DNA of 60,627 nucleotides, from the NCBI GenBank assembly GCA_007693955.1, contig RECR01000101.1, forward strand, positions 1 through 60,627, written 5' to 3'. Each line of letters begins with the position of its first letter. Positions within the stretch are counted from its first letter, which is position 1. A model generated the notes under the pieces. The model was not told where the DNA came from. It did no database searches and was given only the letters and a program-made list of their open reading frames with translations. The translations under genes were made by a program, and so were the position numbers. Positions 27,402 through 36,866 of the stretch are shown piece after piece. Source of the DNA: Gloeocapsa sp. DLM2.Bin57 (GTDB lineage Bacteria > Cyanobacteriota > Cyanobacteriia > Cyanobacteriales > Gloeocapsaceae).

Positions 27402-28655
27402 ATGACTATAAATAATGATACATATACACCATTAATGACTTCATCTTCTAACTCATCGGAAACACCTAGTAATAATCGTAACCTAAATAATAGTATCCTG
27501 TCTCTGCCGAATAACAGCGATAATCGCACCTATAGTCAGGACAAATCTCGTAGTAACCAAATTCTCCCTAGTAATATAGCTCAATTAAAAGTAATTGGGG
27601 TTGGTGGTGGTGGTTGTAACGCCGTTAACCGCATGATCGAAAGAGAATTAAGCGGTGTAGAATTTTGGGCGATTAATACAGATGCTCAAGCATTAGCCCA
27701 CGCTTCTGCCTCATGTCGCTTGCAGGTAGGTAAGAAAATTACCCGAGGTTTGGGCGCGGGAGGAAATCCAGCCATTGGTCAAAAAGCAGCCGAAGAATCC
27801 CGGGAAGAAATAGCCAACGCCCTAGAAAATACCGATATGGTTTTTATTACCGCAGGTATGGGGGGAGGAACTGGTACAGGTGCAGCACCCATTGTAGCGG
27901 AAGTAGCTAAGGAAATGGGTTGCTTGACAGTGGGAGTAGTCACCAGACCATTTACATTTGAAGGAAGAAGACGGACAAGCCAAGCCGAAGAGGGAATCAA
28001 CGCCCTGCAAACACGAGTAGATACCTTGATCGTGATTCCTAATAATCAGTTACTAGAGGTGATTAATCCAGATACCCCTATGCAGGAAGCCTTTAGAACC
28101 GCAGATGATATACTACGTCAAGGTGTGCAGGGTATATCCGATATTATTACTATCCCTGGTTTAGTTAACGTAGATTTCGCCGACGTTAGAGCCATTATGG
28201 CAGATGCAGGCTCAGCTTTAATGGGAATTGGTCTAGGATCTGGAAAATCTCGCGCTAAAGAAGCAGCAGTAGCAGCTATTTCTTCACCCTTATTAGAATC
28301 TTCGATCGAAGGTGCAAAAGGGGTAGTCTTAAATATAACTGGTGGTAGAGACTTAACCCTTCACGAAGTTAACTCAGCCGCAGAAACAATCTACGAGATA
28401 GTAGATCCTAATGCTAATATTATCTTCGGTGCGGTTATTGATGAGGATCTTCAAGGAGAAATCAGAGTAACCGTCATCGCTACTGGTTTTACAGGGGAAG
28501 GTAAAACACCAACTAAGAGTACAACCACCAGAACTTCTGTACGTTCAACAACTCCACCTCCCCCAACACGTCCTCTCCCTAAACCAGAATCATCCTCGGG
28601 GTTAGATATCCCCGATTTCCTGCAAAAACGCCGTTTTCCTAATTCTGATAGTTAG
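27402..28655 (+). CDS. ftsZ: Cell division protein FtsZ
   Basis: 417 residues. An Asn/Ser-rich N-tail of ~58 residues, common in cyanobacteria, is followed by the GTPase core: [16 protein letters not shown], the tubulin signature [12 protein letters not shown], and the synergy loop GSALMGIG. A Pro/Thr-rich linker then leads to the C-terminal peptide [12 protein letters not shown], which binds membrane tethers such as SepF. It is monocistronic, not in a dcw cluster, as usual for cyanobacteria. ATG 27435 is an alternative start. Confidence 0.97.
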   Translation: MTINNDTYTPLMTSSSNSSETPSNNRNLNNSILSLPNNSDNRTYSQDKSRSNQILPSNIAQLKVIGVGGGGCNAVNRMIERELSGVEFWAINTDAQALAHASASCRLQVGKKITRGLGAGGNPAIGQKAAEESREEIANALENTDMVFITAGMGGGTGTGAAPIVAEVAKEMGCLTVGVVTRPFTFEGRRRTSQAEEGINALQTRVDTLIVIPNNQLLEVINPDTPMQEAFRTADDILRQGVQGISDIITIPGLVNVDFADVRAIMADAGSALMGIGLGSGKSRAKEAAVAAISSPLLESSIEGAKGVVLNITGGRDLTLHEVNSAAETIYEIVDPNANIIFGAVIDEDLQGEIRVTVIATGFTGEGKTPTKSTTTRTSVRSTTPPPPTRPLPKPESSSGLDIPDFLQKRRFPNSDS

Positions 28656-28717
28656 CTTAACCGCGATTTTATTGTATAATGAAAGAAGTCAACAAAGCTT
28701 AAAATGCTGGTTGAACC

Positions 28718-28828
28718 AAAAAAAAGTGGGGATGGGCATCGCCTCACTCAAAAACGGCTAATTCTTTACTATCAGAAAAGGTAAGATGCCTACATCGTAA
28801 TCTTTGATTAGCTGTATCAGTATGTCAC
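28718..28828 (+). repeat. ~110-bp repeat element, copy A
   Basis: It runs from an A-tract through GTGGGGATGGGCATCGCCTC, ACTCAAAAACGG, GCCTACAT and TAATCTTTGATT to AGTATGTCAC. The reverse complement of 60514-60627 matches over the whole length with small differences. Two hairpin-forming segments can be seen. It ends exactly where a yjbQ remnant resumes, so it behaves like an inserted element. The layout resembles the structured end of an IS200/IS605-type element without its genes; that identity is inference. Confidence 0.7.
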
Positions 28829-28911
28829 GTACTTGGCAAGGTATTTATCTTTGGGAACATCGCGATCGCGGTAATCACAGAGAAATTGTCGTTCATATCC
28901 AAGGAATCTAA
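28829..28911 (+). pseudogene. C-terminal remnant of a YjbQ-family protein
   Basis: The frame reads RTWQGIYLWEHRDRG and EIVVHIQGI, then stop. It corresponds to the last ~27 residues of YjbQ (family end: TWQG....EHR and a closing ...V...QG). The rest of the gene is missing; the 110-bp repeat lies directly before it. It is a broken gene, probably truncated at the repeat. Confidence 0.75.
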
Positions 28912-28931
28912 AAAGGGTGCAAAAGCACCCT
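28908..28931 (-). terminator. Intrinsic terminator of hemA
   Basis: Read on the minus strand: AGGGTGC-TTTT-GCACCCT, a perfect 7-bp stem, followed by TTTTT. It lies 7 bp beyond the hemA stop. Confidence 0.85.
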
Positions 28932-28937
28932 CTCACT

Positions 28938-30224
28938 TTAACTATATTGCTCAGTAGTATCAAGATTGAACAACATCTGTAGAGACTCAAGACAGAGACG
29001 ACGAGATTCTACATCTTGAAGTCCTCTTAATTGTACCATAGGTTCGTGGAGAATTTTATTAACAATCCCTCTGGTGAGAGCTTCGATAACTTCTTGATGC
29101 TTTTCGCCGAATTCTGCACCTAAACGAGATAAAGCTTTTTCTAACTCTTGTTCGCGAATGTCTTCTACTTTACTGCGCAAACAAACGATAGTTGGTACAG
29201 TTTCTAAAGATTGATACCATAACTCAAATGCTGCTACCTCTTCCTCTAACAAGTTTTCTGCTTCTATTGCCATTTGACGACGGGTTTCGTGATTAGCAGC
29301 CACCACCGCTTTAAGATCATCAACGTTATAAGACTCTAAATTAGGGATAGCACTAACATCAGCAGCAACGTTACGAGGTACAGAAATATCTACAATCATT
29401 AATTGCTGTTCAGGTGTTAACACCCCTTGCAATAATTCTTGGTTAAGTATCGGTTGAGTTGCTCCAGTACTAGTAAAAGCTACATCACAATTAGCGATCG
29501 CTTCTAACATAGCTGAGAGTGGTTGAATTTTGAGAGTAGCGTTGGGGAATTGTTGAGCTAATTCTTGAGCGCGTCTTTCCGAGCGATTAACGATGGTAAT
29601 ATCTTCTGTTCCCTTAGAGAGGAGATGTTGTACCAGTAAACGGGACATTTTACCCGCACCAATAATGGTAACCCTAGTACTCCTGAGATCACTAAGTTTA
29701 TTAAAGACTAATTCTACCGCAGCCGAGCTAATAGAAACCGCACCTGTACCGATATTAGTCTCACTTCTAACTCGTTTTCCCGCTGTCATCCCTTGTTTAA
29801 ACAAACGGTCTAATAATTGTCCAATTCCCTGGTACTTCTGGGCTAATTTGTGAGCAGTTTTAACTTGAGCGAGAATTTGTCCTTCTCCGAGTACGAGACT
29901 TTCTAAACCTGCAGCTACGCGCATCAGGTGTCTAACTGCGTCTTGATGAAGTAAGATAAATAGGTGTTTGCGTAAATATTGGTGAGGTATTTCTCCTGTT
30001 TCAGCAAGAAATTGGATGATTTCTACTACCCCTTGTTTGCTATCTCTAGTAACTGCATAGATTTCTAAGCGATTGCAAGTACTAATGATGCTTACTTCTA
30101 AAACGTGGGGATAGTTACGTAAACGATTAATCGCTTCTTCGATTCTCGCTTCAGGTATGCTGAGTTTCTCACGAATTTCTACTGGTGCTGTTTTGTGACT
30201 TAAACCTACAACTACAATATTCAT
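28938..30224 (-). CDS. hemA: Glutamyl-tRNA reductase
   Basis: 428 residues from ATG 30224, with GGGAGA 4 nt upstream; TTG 30236 only adds four residues. It reduces Glu-tRNA(Glu) to glutamate-1-semialdehyde, the committed step to haem and chlorophyll. The catalytic Cys is in [24 protein letters not shown] and the NADPH fold [11 protein letters not shown] follow, then the C-terminal dimerisation helices. An inverted repeat lies 26 bp upstream of the start (30250-30269), and a clear terminator follows the gene. Confidence 0.97.
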   Translation of the reverse strand: MNIVVVGLSHKTAPVEIREKLSIPEARIEEAINRLRNYPHVLEVSIISTCNRLEIYAVTRDSKQGVVEIIQFLAETGEIPHQYLRKHLFILLHQDAVRHLMRVAAGLESLVLGEGQILAQVKTAHKLAQKYQGIGQLLDRLFKQGMTAGKRVRSETNIGTGAVSISSAAVELVFNKLSDLRSTRVTIIGAGKMSRLLVQHLLSKGTEDITIVNRSERRAQELAQQFPNATLKIQPLSAMLEAIANCDVAFTSTGATQPILNQELLQGVLTPEQQLMIVDISVPRNVAADVSAIPNLESYNVDDLKAVVAANHETRRQMAIEAENLLEEEVAAFELWYQSLETVPTIVCLRSKVEDIREQELEKALSRLGAEFGEKHQEVIEALTRGIVNKILHEPMVQLRGLQDVESRRLCLESLQMLFNLDTTEQYS

Positions 30225-30249
30225 GTGTTCTCCCAAGTGTTTATTATCT

Positions 30250-30269
30250 GCAATGTAAACTCACATTGC
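30250..30269. promoter_or_regulatory. Inverted repeat in the hemA leader
   Basis: GCAATGT-AAACTC-ACATTGC is a perfect 7-bp inverted repeat with a 6-bp spacer, centred ~35 bp upstream of the hemA start. It could be an operator for a dimeric regulator or a hairpin in the leader RNA. I cannot name a binding protein. Confidence 0.4.
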
Positions 30270-30343
30270 GGTTGAAAAAATATTTTGCTAAAAAAATTCA
30301 TATTTATCCTAGAGATGGCAATAATACCACCTCTAGTTAGATC

Positions 30344-31381
30344 TTACTTCAATTGTAAGGCTTTTGGTTCATCAAACAGATGGATTGTATCTACAAAGCG
30401 AGCGGTTTTTGACTGAGTAGAGATAACTAAACTTTGTGTTCTCGCTCCACCATGAAAGAAGCGTACACCCTCCATTAGTGTACCAGGAGTAATCCCACAA
30501 GCCGCGAACAATACGGTATTACCGCTAGCTAGTTCTTCACAACTGTAAACGCGATCTGGATCGGTGATACCCATTTCTTGGAGTCTGGCGATATTTCCTT
30601 CTTTGCTTTCACCGATTAAACCAGTTTTGACAACTTCGGGATCATAGATTAATTGTCCTTGGAAATGACCACCTAAACAACGCATAGCAGCTGCGCTAAT
30701 AACTCCTTCTGGTGCTGCACCAATACCCATGAGAGCATGAATATTAGTTCCTGAAAAAGCACAAGAAATAGCTGCAGAAACGTCTCCATCGCTGATTAAT
30801 CTGACTCGTGCTCCTGCTTCACGAATTTCTTGGATTAATTCTTGGTGACGGGGGCGATCCATCACCACTACTACTAATTCTTCAATGGTGCGATTCATGC
30901 AATCAGAGAGAATTTTAAGGTTTTCTGTAGCGGATTTGTTAATATCTACGTGGTTTTTAGCTACAGCAGGTGCTGCGAGTTTTTTCATGTAGAAATCCGG
31001 CGCTCTGAATAAGCCACCTTTTTCAGAAATAGCTAAAACAGCCATCGAGCCATTTTGTCCATAAGCTACTAAGTTTGTACCTTCACAAGGATCTACAGCG
31101 ATGTCTATTTCTACTAGTTCATCGGGATTGCAGTATAATCCAGCGTTTTCTTGAGTACAAATACCTACTTCTTCCCCAATGTAGAGCATTGGCGCTTCGT
31201 CTCTTTCACCTTCACCGATGACGATACGACCACGCATATGAATTTTATTCATTCTCTCGCGCATTGCTTCTACTGCTACATGGTCGGCGGTATTTTTGTC
31301 ACCTTTTCCCATCCATTTAGAAGACGCGATCGCTGCTTGTTCTACAACTTCTATGATTTCTAAGCTGAGAGTACTATCCAC
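30344..31381 (-). CDS. glpX: Fructose-1,6/sedoheptulose-1,7-bisphosphatase, class II (GlpX)
   Basis: 345 residues from GTG 31381, chosen because a perfect AGGAGG sits 6 nt before it and the protein then starts (V)[16 protein letters not shown] like its homologues. The frame extends to 31426 without support. It is the bifunctional Calvin-cycle phosphatase of cyanobacteria. Metal and phosphate motifs are present: [30 protein letters not shown] and the C-terminal [13 protein letters not shown]. The pedR gene lies immediately upstream on the same strand. Confidence 0.96.
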   Translation of the reverse strand: MDSTLSLEIIEVVEQAAIASSKWMGKGDKNTADHVAVEAMRERMNKIHMRGRIVIGEGERDEAPMLYIGEEVGICTQENAGLYCNPDELVEIDIAVDPCEGTNLVAYGQNGSMAVLAISEKGGLFRAPDFYMKKLAAPAVAKNHVDINKSATENLKILSDCMNRTIEELVVVVMDRPRHQELIQEIREAGARVRLISDGDVSAAISCAFSGTNIHALMGIGAAPEGVISAAAMRCLGGHFQGQLIYDPEVVKTGLIGESKEGNIARLQEMGITDPDRVYSCEELASGNTVLFAACGITPGTLMEGVRFFHGGARTQSLVISTQSKTARFVDTIHLFDEPKALQLK

Positions 31382-31504
31382 TGATTCCTCCTGATTGAGT
31401 TTTTGCTGTTCTAATCTACCTCTCAACTCAAAAGTCTATCAGAGTAGGGGATCGCGTTGATTGTTGTCTTAAGTTAGTTTATGTTAAGTTTTGTTATGAA
31501 CTTT

Positions 31505-31780
31505 TTAAGTTTCTGATTCTTGAGCCGATTCGGGGATCGTACAACAGTTTACCTCATCAATACAGATTTTCCCCCATTGCAGCGCCCAACGCACTAATTC
31601 TACGCGATTATCTGTACCTGTTTTGGTTAAGATATTGCTAATATGATTATCAACTGTTCTTTTGCTGATCTCTAGATTTTCCGAAATCTGTTGATTGGTT
31701 AAGCCACTAGCTACTAATTCTAATATTTCTAATTCTCGATCAGAAAGAGTCGCATAACTCGGACTTTTTTTATTATTCAT
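31505..31780 (-). CDS. pedR: Redox-responsive LuxR-type regulator PedR
   Basis: 91 residues, almost only a LuxR/FixJ HTH domain: LSDRELEILELVASGLTNQQ and ISKRTVDNHISNILTK. The C-tail carries CIDEVNCCT, matching PedR of Synechocystis (ssl0564), where a conserved Cys lets thioredoxin switch the protein off on electron-transport activity. PedR controls light-response genes in tetrapyrrole and carbon metabolism. It lies between glpX and a divergent PfkB-family kinase gene. Confidence 0.9.
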   Translation of the reverse strand: MNNKKSPSYATLSDRELEILELVASGLTNQQISENLEISKRTVDNHISNILTKTGTDNRVELVRWALQWGKICIDEVNCCTIPESAQESET

Positions 31781-31887
31781 AGGTATTTATTCAGTAGTAT
31801 AATTACTTAATCTTTGGCTATATTGTAGATGATGTTCTTTAAACCTAGGCAAAAATTACAGTTTTTTTTTAATTAAGGCAATTAATC

Positions 31888-32853
31888 ATGAAAACAATTC
31901 AGGTTTTGTGTTTGGGAGAAATTCTCATTGACTATTTAGCAGATCAAGTAGAAACTAATCTAGAGCTAGTTAAATCATGGACGGCTTATCCTGGAGGAGC
32001 ATTGGCTAATGTAGCCTGTTCTTTGGTCAAATTAGGCACAAAATCAGCTTATATTGGCTGTATTGGTGCAGATGAGTTGGGTAAAGAACTAGAAAAAGTC
32101 TTGTTAGCAGTAGGAGTAGATACAACGGGGTTAGTAATCCTGCCTAGTGCTCCAACTCGTCGAATCTATGTGTTGCGATCGCCCGATGGAGAGCGCACCT
32201 TCGCAGGATTTGGGGATTATTCCCCCGATGCTTTTGCTGATGCTTATTTACAACCAACTAACCTACGTGAAGATTTATTTATCAATGCAGATTTTTTGGT
32301 ACTCGGAACATTAGAATTAGCTTACCCTATAACTCGTAAAGCAATTTGGCGAGCTTTAGAATTAGCCGATTATTATAACCTCAAAGTAGTTGTTGATCTT
32401 AATTGGCGTAAGTGTTTTTGGCTTAACCCTGATGAAGCTAAACCACTGATTAAGCAGTTATTAAAGTCTGTAGATTTTCTCAAACTATCTCAAGAAGAAG
32501 CAGAATGGTTATTCAATAGCACAGATGCAGGAGCAATCGCCCATCGTGGGGGTGATTTTGAAGGAGTATTAGTCACCGCAGGAGCAAATCAAGTTAGTTA
32601 TTGTTTAAGAGATAACGAAGGTAAAGTTACACCCAAAAGTTTTACAGTAGTAGATACCACGGGAGCAGGAGATAGTTTTCTCGCGGGTTTTATTCATCAA
32701 TTAACTCAACAAGGTATTAATGCTCTCGACAATCCCGATACAGCTAAAGATATAGTTAATTATGCTTGTTTAATAGGGGGTTTAACCACCACTAAATTAG
32801 GAGCGATTTCTGCTCAACCAACCCTAGCAGATGTACAACGGTTAATATGTTAG
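31888..32853 (+). CDS. PfkB-family carbohydrate kinase (fructokinase-like)
   Basis: 321 residues, ribokinase fold. The N-terminal GEILIDYLAD and SWTAYPGGALANVACSL are followed by the lid region. The C-terminal PfkB signature DTTGAGDSFLAGF has the catalytic Asp, and LVTAGANQ precedes it. The pattern (GE.L.D, G.ApaNVA) matches bacterial fructokinases best. The gene is divergent from pedR. Confidence 0.88.
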   Translation: MKTIQVLCLGEILIDYLADQVETNLELVKSWTAYPGGALANVACSLVKLGTKSAYIGCIGADELGKELEKVLLAVGVDTTGLVILPSAPTRRIYVLRSPDGERTFAGFGDYSPDAFADAYLQPTNLREDLFINADFLVLGTLELAYPITRKAIWRALELADYYNLKVVVDLNWRKCFWLNPDEAKPLIKQLLKSVDFLKLSQEEAEWLFNSTDAGAIAHRGGDFEGVLVTAGANQVSYCLRDNEGKVTPKSFTVVDTTGAGDSFLAGFIHQLTQQGINALDNPDTAKDIVNYACLIGGLTTTKLGAISAQPTLADVQRLIC

Positions 32854-32970
32854 GTTGAACGGTTTTAGGGGTTATTCCAAATGCGCAAATTAAGAATTAA
32901 GAATTAATTATTTTTTCGCGCATTCGCTCATTCTACATTCTTCATTTCCCTCTTACCCCTCTCCCTCTAA
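32854..32970 (+). repeat. Intergenic repeat, copy 2 (looser)
   Basis: Begins TTGAACGGTTTTAGG, contains AAGAATTAAGAATTAA and a CGCGCATTCGCTCATTC segment, and ends in a pyrimidine tract (CCCTCTTACCCCTCTCCCTC). It shares the order 'GAACGGT, AT-rich, pyrimidine tract' with 52690-52797 and the reverse of 51-130. It fills most of the gap before the metal ATPase gene. Confidence 0.4.
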
Positions 32971-33027
32971 GTTTTACTTATCAACATAGATACAACAAAA
33001 TCTGTTAGTTTTTTTACCTGAATTAAG

Positions 33028-34911
33028 ATGATTACAAAGTTTAATTGGTTTAATCAACAATCAGAAGCCATTGCCGCTTTTATCTGTGCTTTATTATTAA
33101 TCCTCGGTTGGCAAAGTTATCAACAAGATTGCTTAGTTTTATCTTTAATATTATTATTTAGTGCTTATATTATTGGGGGTTATGCTAGCACGATTTCGGG
33201 GATAAGTACCCTGATTGAAGAAAAAGAGTTAGACGTTGATTTGTTGATGATTGTAGCTGCTATTGGTGCTGCAGGTTTAGGTATTTGGCAAAATAATTAT
33301 AGTCTGATTCTCGATGGGGGAATCTTGATTCTGGTATTTGCTATTAGTGGAGCATTAGAAACTATAGCAATGCAACGCACAGAACGTAATATCCGCTCTT
33401 TGATGGAAAATACACCCGAAACAGCTAGAGTAATTAATAACCATCAAGAAAAAATTATCGATGTTAATCAATTAGAATTGGGCGATCGCGTTTTGGTGAA
33501 ACCAGGAGAGTTAATACCTATTGATGCTAAAGTAGTTTCAGGTCAAAGTACGGTTAATCAAGCACCAATTACCGGTGAGTCTATCCCTGTAGATAAAGAC
33601 GCTGGAGATGAAGTCTTCGCAGGAAGTTTAAATGGTAATGGTGTACTTACTTTAGTTGTGACAGAATTAGCAGAAAATAGTCTGATTCAACGAGTAGTTA
33701 AATTGGTAGAGTCAGCTACTCAAGAATCTCCCCCTAATCAGTTATTTATCGAAAAATTTGAGAAAATCTACGCTCGGGTAATTATTATTGCTAGTATCTT
33801 TTTAGCTAGTTTACCACCAGTTTTATTAGGGTGGAGTTGGACAGATACTATTTATCGTGCTTTAATTTTTCTAGTGGTAGCTTCTCCTTGTGCTCTCATG
33901 GCTGCGATTATGCCTACACTACTTTCAGGTATCGCTAATGGCGCTAGAAATGGTATTTTATTTAAAAATGGTGCTCAATTAGAAAAAATTGGTAATATTG
34001 AGGCGATCGCTTTTGATAAAACTGGTACTTTGACTACGGGAGAGTTACGGGTAGTTGAGGTTATCCCTACTGAAAATTATACCCCTGAACAAGTATTAGC
34101 TTTAGCTGCTTCTTTAGAAACATATTCGGAACATCCTATCGGTGCAGCAATTGTGAAAGCAGCGCACAATCAAGCTTTAACCCTACAAAGAGCAACTCAG
34201 ATTCAAGCCTATACAGGTCAGGGAATTACTGGTTATATTCAAAATAAGTCTGTTAGTGTGGGTAAAGTCCAATTTATCGCTGATTTACTGAAGATATCTT
34301 TAGATAGCGATGATTATCACACCTCAACTCAAGTTTTAGTCATTCAAGAAGAACAAATTATCGGAAAAATTCTCTTGGCTGATACTATACGTTTAGAAGC
34401 TACTAATATTGTCCAACAATTGCGGGATCGAGGTATAAAAGAGATAGTTATGCTCACAGGTGATAGTAAAACTACCGCACTTAATGTCGCTCAAGCAGTG
34501 GGTATTACCGATGTTTACCATGGATTAATGCCAGAAGATAAACTAGCTATCATACGTGGACTACAAACTAAATATGGTAAGGTAGCTATGGTGGGAGATG
34601 GTATTAATGATGCTCCCGCTTTAGCTTTAGCTGATGTAGGAATAGCGATCGGTGGAGTTAGTACAGATGTAGCCTTAGAAACCGCAGATATTATTCTCAT
34701 GGCTAATAGTTTGGAAAAACTTCCCCTAGCTTTAAAATTAGGTAAGCGAGTTAATAGGGTAGTTAAACAAAATATCATTTTTGCTCTTAGTTTTATCGTA
34801 ATTTTACTCTTGGCTAATTTTTTAGGTCAAATTAATATGACTACAGGAGTAATTGGTCATGAAGGTTCAACTTTAATCGTGACTCTCAGTGGAATGCGTT
34901 TATTAAAATGA
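33028..34911 (+). CDS. P1B-4-type heavy-metal-exporting ATPase (CoaT-like)
   Basis: 627 residues with no N-terminal metal-binding domain. The transmembrane metal motif is SPC in VVASPCALMAA, and the last helix carries HEGST; this SPC plus HEG(G/S)T pair defines subgroup P1B-4 (Co2+, sometimes Zn2+ or Fe2+ export). The phosphorylation site is DKTGTLTTGE, the actuator is ITGESIPVDK and the hinge is MVGDGINDAPALA. The HP motif is in SEHPIGAA. No CoaR-like regulator is adjacent. It overlaps recJ by 4 bp (ATGA). Confidence 0.9.
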   Translation: MITKFNWFNQQSEAIAAFICALLLILGWQSYQQDCLVLSLILLFSAYIIGGYASTISGISTLIEEKELDVDLLMIVAAIGAAGLGIWQNNYSLILDGGILILVFAISGALETIAMQRTERNIRSLMENTPETARVINNHQEKIIDVNQLELGDRVLVKPGELIPIDAKVVSGQSTVNQAPITGESIPVDKDAGDEVFAGSLNGNGVLTLVVTELAENSLIQRVVKLVESATQESPPNQLFIEKFEKIYARVIIIASIFLASLPPVLLGWSWTDTIYRALIFLVVASPCALMAAIMPTLLSGIANGARNGILFKNGAQLEKIGNIEAIAFDKTGTLTTGELRVVEVIPTENYTPEQVLALAASLETYSEHPIGAAIVKAAHNQALTLQRATQIQAYTGQGITGYIQNKSVSVGKVQFIADLLKISLDSDDYHTSTQVLVIQEEQIIGKILLADTIRLEATNIVQQLRDRGIKEIVMLTGDSKTTALNVAQAVGITDVYHGLMPEDKLAIIRGLQTKYGKVAMVGDGINDAPALALADVGIAIGGVSTDVALETADIILMANSLEKLPLALKLGKRVNRVVKQNIIFALSFIVILLLANFLGQINMTTGVIGHEGSTLIVTLSGMRLLK

Positions 34912-36866
34912 ATAAAAAGATACCCCAATCCCGTTGGTTATTCGCTAAACCAGACTTAGCCAAAATAGAATTATTGACTCAATCATTAGCTATCTCTAGT
35001 TTAATGGCGCGAGTAATCATTAATCGAGGTTTTGATAACCTAGAAGATGCTCAATTTCATCTACAACCCCAATCGGTATCTTTACCCTTACCTTTAGCAG
35101 AATTTCCCGATTTAAGTAAAAGTGTGACTCTCCTAGTAGAAGCGATCACCAATCAAGACAAAATAGCTATTTGTGGAGACTACGACGCTGATGGAATGAC
35201 GAGTACAGCTCTATTATTGCGCACTTTACGTTATTTAGATGCAAAAGTTGATTATGCTATCCCTAGTAGGATGAATGATGGTTATGGTATAAATGAACGT
35301 ATAGTCAGAGAATTTGCTGAAGAAGGAGTTAGTTTAATTATTACAGTAGATAATGGTATCTCAGCTTATGGAGCGATCGCTTTAGCCAAAGAATTAAATC
35401 TAAAAGTCATTATTACAGATCATCACGATTTACCCGAAACTTTACCTCCTGCTAATGCTATCTTAAATCCTAAGTTAATATCTACTCAATCACCCTATTA
35501 TGGTTTAGCAGGAGTCGGTGTAGCTTATCTTCTCGCGAGTAATTTAATGGCTAATTATGATAACTCTAGAGAATTAGAATCAGAATTATTAGCTTTATAT
35601 ACTCTAGGTACTATAGCTGATTTAGCTCCTCTGATTGGTGTAAATCGTCGTTGGTTACAACAGGGTTTAAGGTTACTTCCTCAATCCTCAATTAAAGGTA
35701 TTCAAGCTTTGATGCAAGTAGCGGGAGTTAGTGATACACTTAAACAACTTCGCCCTGAAGATATAGGATTTAGATTAGGACCACGTATCAACGCGATTGG
35801 AAGGATAGATAATCCCCAAATAGTGATTGATTTACTTACCACCGAAGATGAGGGATTAGCTTTAGAGTTGGGGATGAAATGCGAACAAGTGAATCAACGA
35901 CGTCAACAACTTTGTAGTGAAATCGAACAACAAGCGATCGCCCTGATTGAAACTAAACCCATTCCTTGGCGAGAGAAACGGGTTTTAGTCATTGTACAAT
36001 CAGATTGGCATCATGGTGTTATTGGTATTGTAGCATCTCGTTTGGTTGAACGTTACGGAGTCCCCGTATTTATTGCTACCTATGAAGAAGATAACCCAGA
36101 ATTGATTAGAGGCTCAGCTCGTGGTATTGAAGAATTTAATATCTTTCAAGCCTTAGAATTTGCTCAAGAATGCTTGATTAAATACGGTGGACATAAAGCA
36201 GCGGGAGGATTTGGCTTATATACAGCTAATTTAGCAGCTTTTGAGGAGAAATTAAGTTTATTTGCCCATCAATGTCTGCAACCTCATCATCTCAAACCTT
36301 TAGTGAAAATCGACGCAGCAGCAAATTTTAGGGAACTTAATCAACAATTGTATCAAGAAATAGATCGTTTACATCCTTGGGGTATCGCTAATGATTATCC
36401 TATCTTTTGGACTCCGAGAGTAAAAGTTTTAGAACAACAAATAGTAGGTAAACAACATCTCAAACTAACCCTAGCTCAAGAAGATGATACCATCAAAGCG
36501 ATCGCCTGGCGTTGGCGCGAATATTTTCCTCTACCACCAGAAATAGATATAGCTTATCAACTCAGAGAAAATAATTATCAAGGACAAATCAATATTCAAT
36601 TAGAATTAGTCAGTATTCGTCTTCCTGAAATGGCTACTATTAAGGCTAATTTTACCTATAGAGATCATCTTTATTATTGCAGTTATTGGGCATCTGTACA
36701 AGAAATCAGAATAAAAAGTCCCACAGGTAAAATTTTAGTGGTCAATATGGTTAAAAATCAAGGTATATTAGGAACTTCTAGAGATAATGCTTACTCTGTA
36801 GATATCACTCAACCACCCTACCCTGAAATTATCCATCTCGCTAAACAAGTTTTAGGTCAACAATGA
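34908..36866 (+). CDS. recJ: Single-strand DNA 5'-3' exonuclease RecJ
   Basis: 652 residues. The DHH-family core has ICGDYDADGMTSTA (motif I), TVDNGI, IITDHHDLPE (the DHH motif, metal ligands) and LYTLGTIADLAPL. The DHHA1 region carries WHHGVIGIVASRL and KYGGHKAAGGFGL, and an OB-like C-terminal domain follows. It acts in recombination and mismatch repair. Its stop overlaps the next gene's start, so ATPase, recJ and the fusion gene form a translationally coupled run, though their functions are unrelated. Confidence 0.95.
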   Translation: MNKKIPQSRWLFAKPDLAKIELLTQSLAISSLMARVIINRGFDNLEDAQFHLQPQSVSLPLPLAEFPDLSKSVTLLVEAITNQDKIAICGDYDADGMTSTALLLRTLRYLDAKVDYAIPSRMNDGYGINERIVREFAEEGVSLIITVDNGISAYGAIALAKELNLKVIITDHHDLPETLPPANAILNPKLISTQSPYYGLAGVGVAYLLASNLMANYDNSRELESELLALYTLGTIADLAPLIGVNRRWLQQGLRLLPQSSIKGIQALMQVAGVSDTLKQLRPEDIGFRLGPRINAIGRIDNPQIVIDLLTTEDEGLALELGMKCEQVNQRRQQLCSEIEQQAIALIETKPIPWREKRVLVIVQSDWHHGVIGIVASRLVERYGVPVFIATYEEDNPELIRGSARGIEEFNIFQALEFAQECLIKYGGHKAAGGFGLYTANLAAFEEKLSLFAHQCLQPHHLKPLVKIDAAANFRELNQQLYQEIDRLHPWGIANDYPIFWTPRVKVLEQQIVGKQHLKLTLAQEDDTIKAIAWRWREYFPLPPEIDIAYQLRENNYQGQINIQLELVSIRLPEMATIKANFTYRDHLYYCSYWASVQEIRIKSPTGKILVVNMVKNQGILGTSRDNAYSVDITQPPYPEIIHLAKQVLGQQ

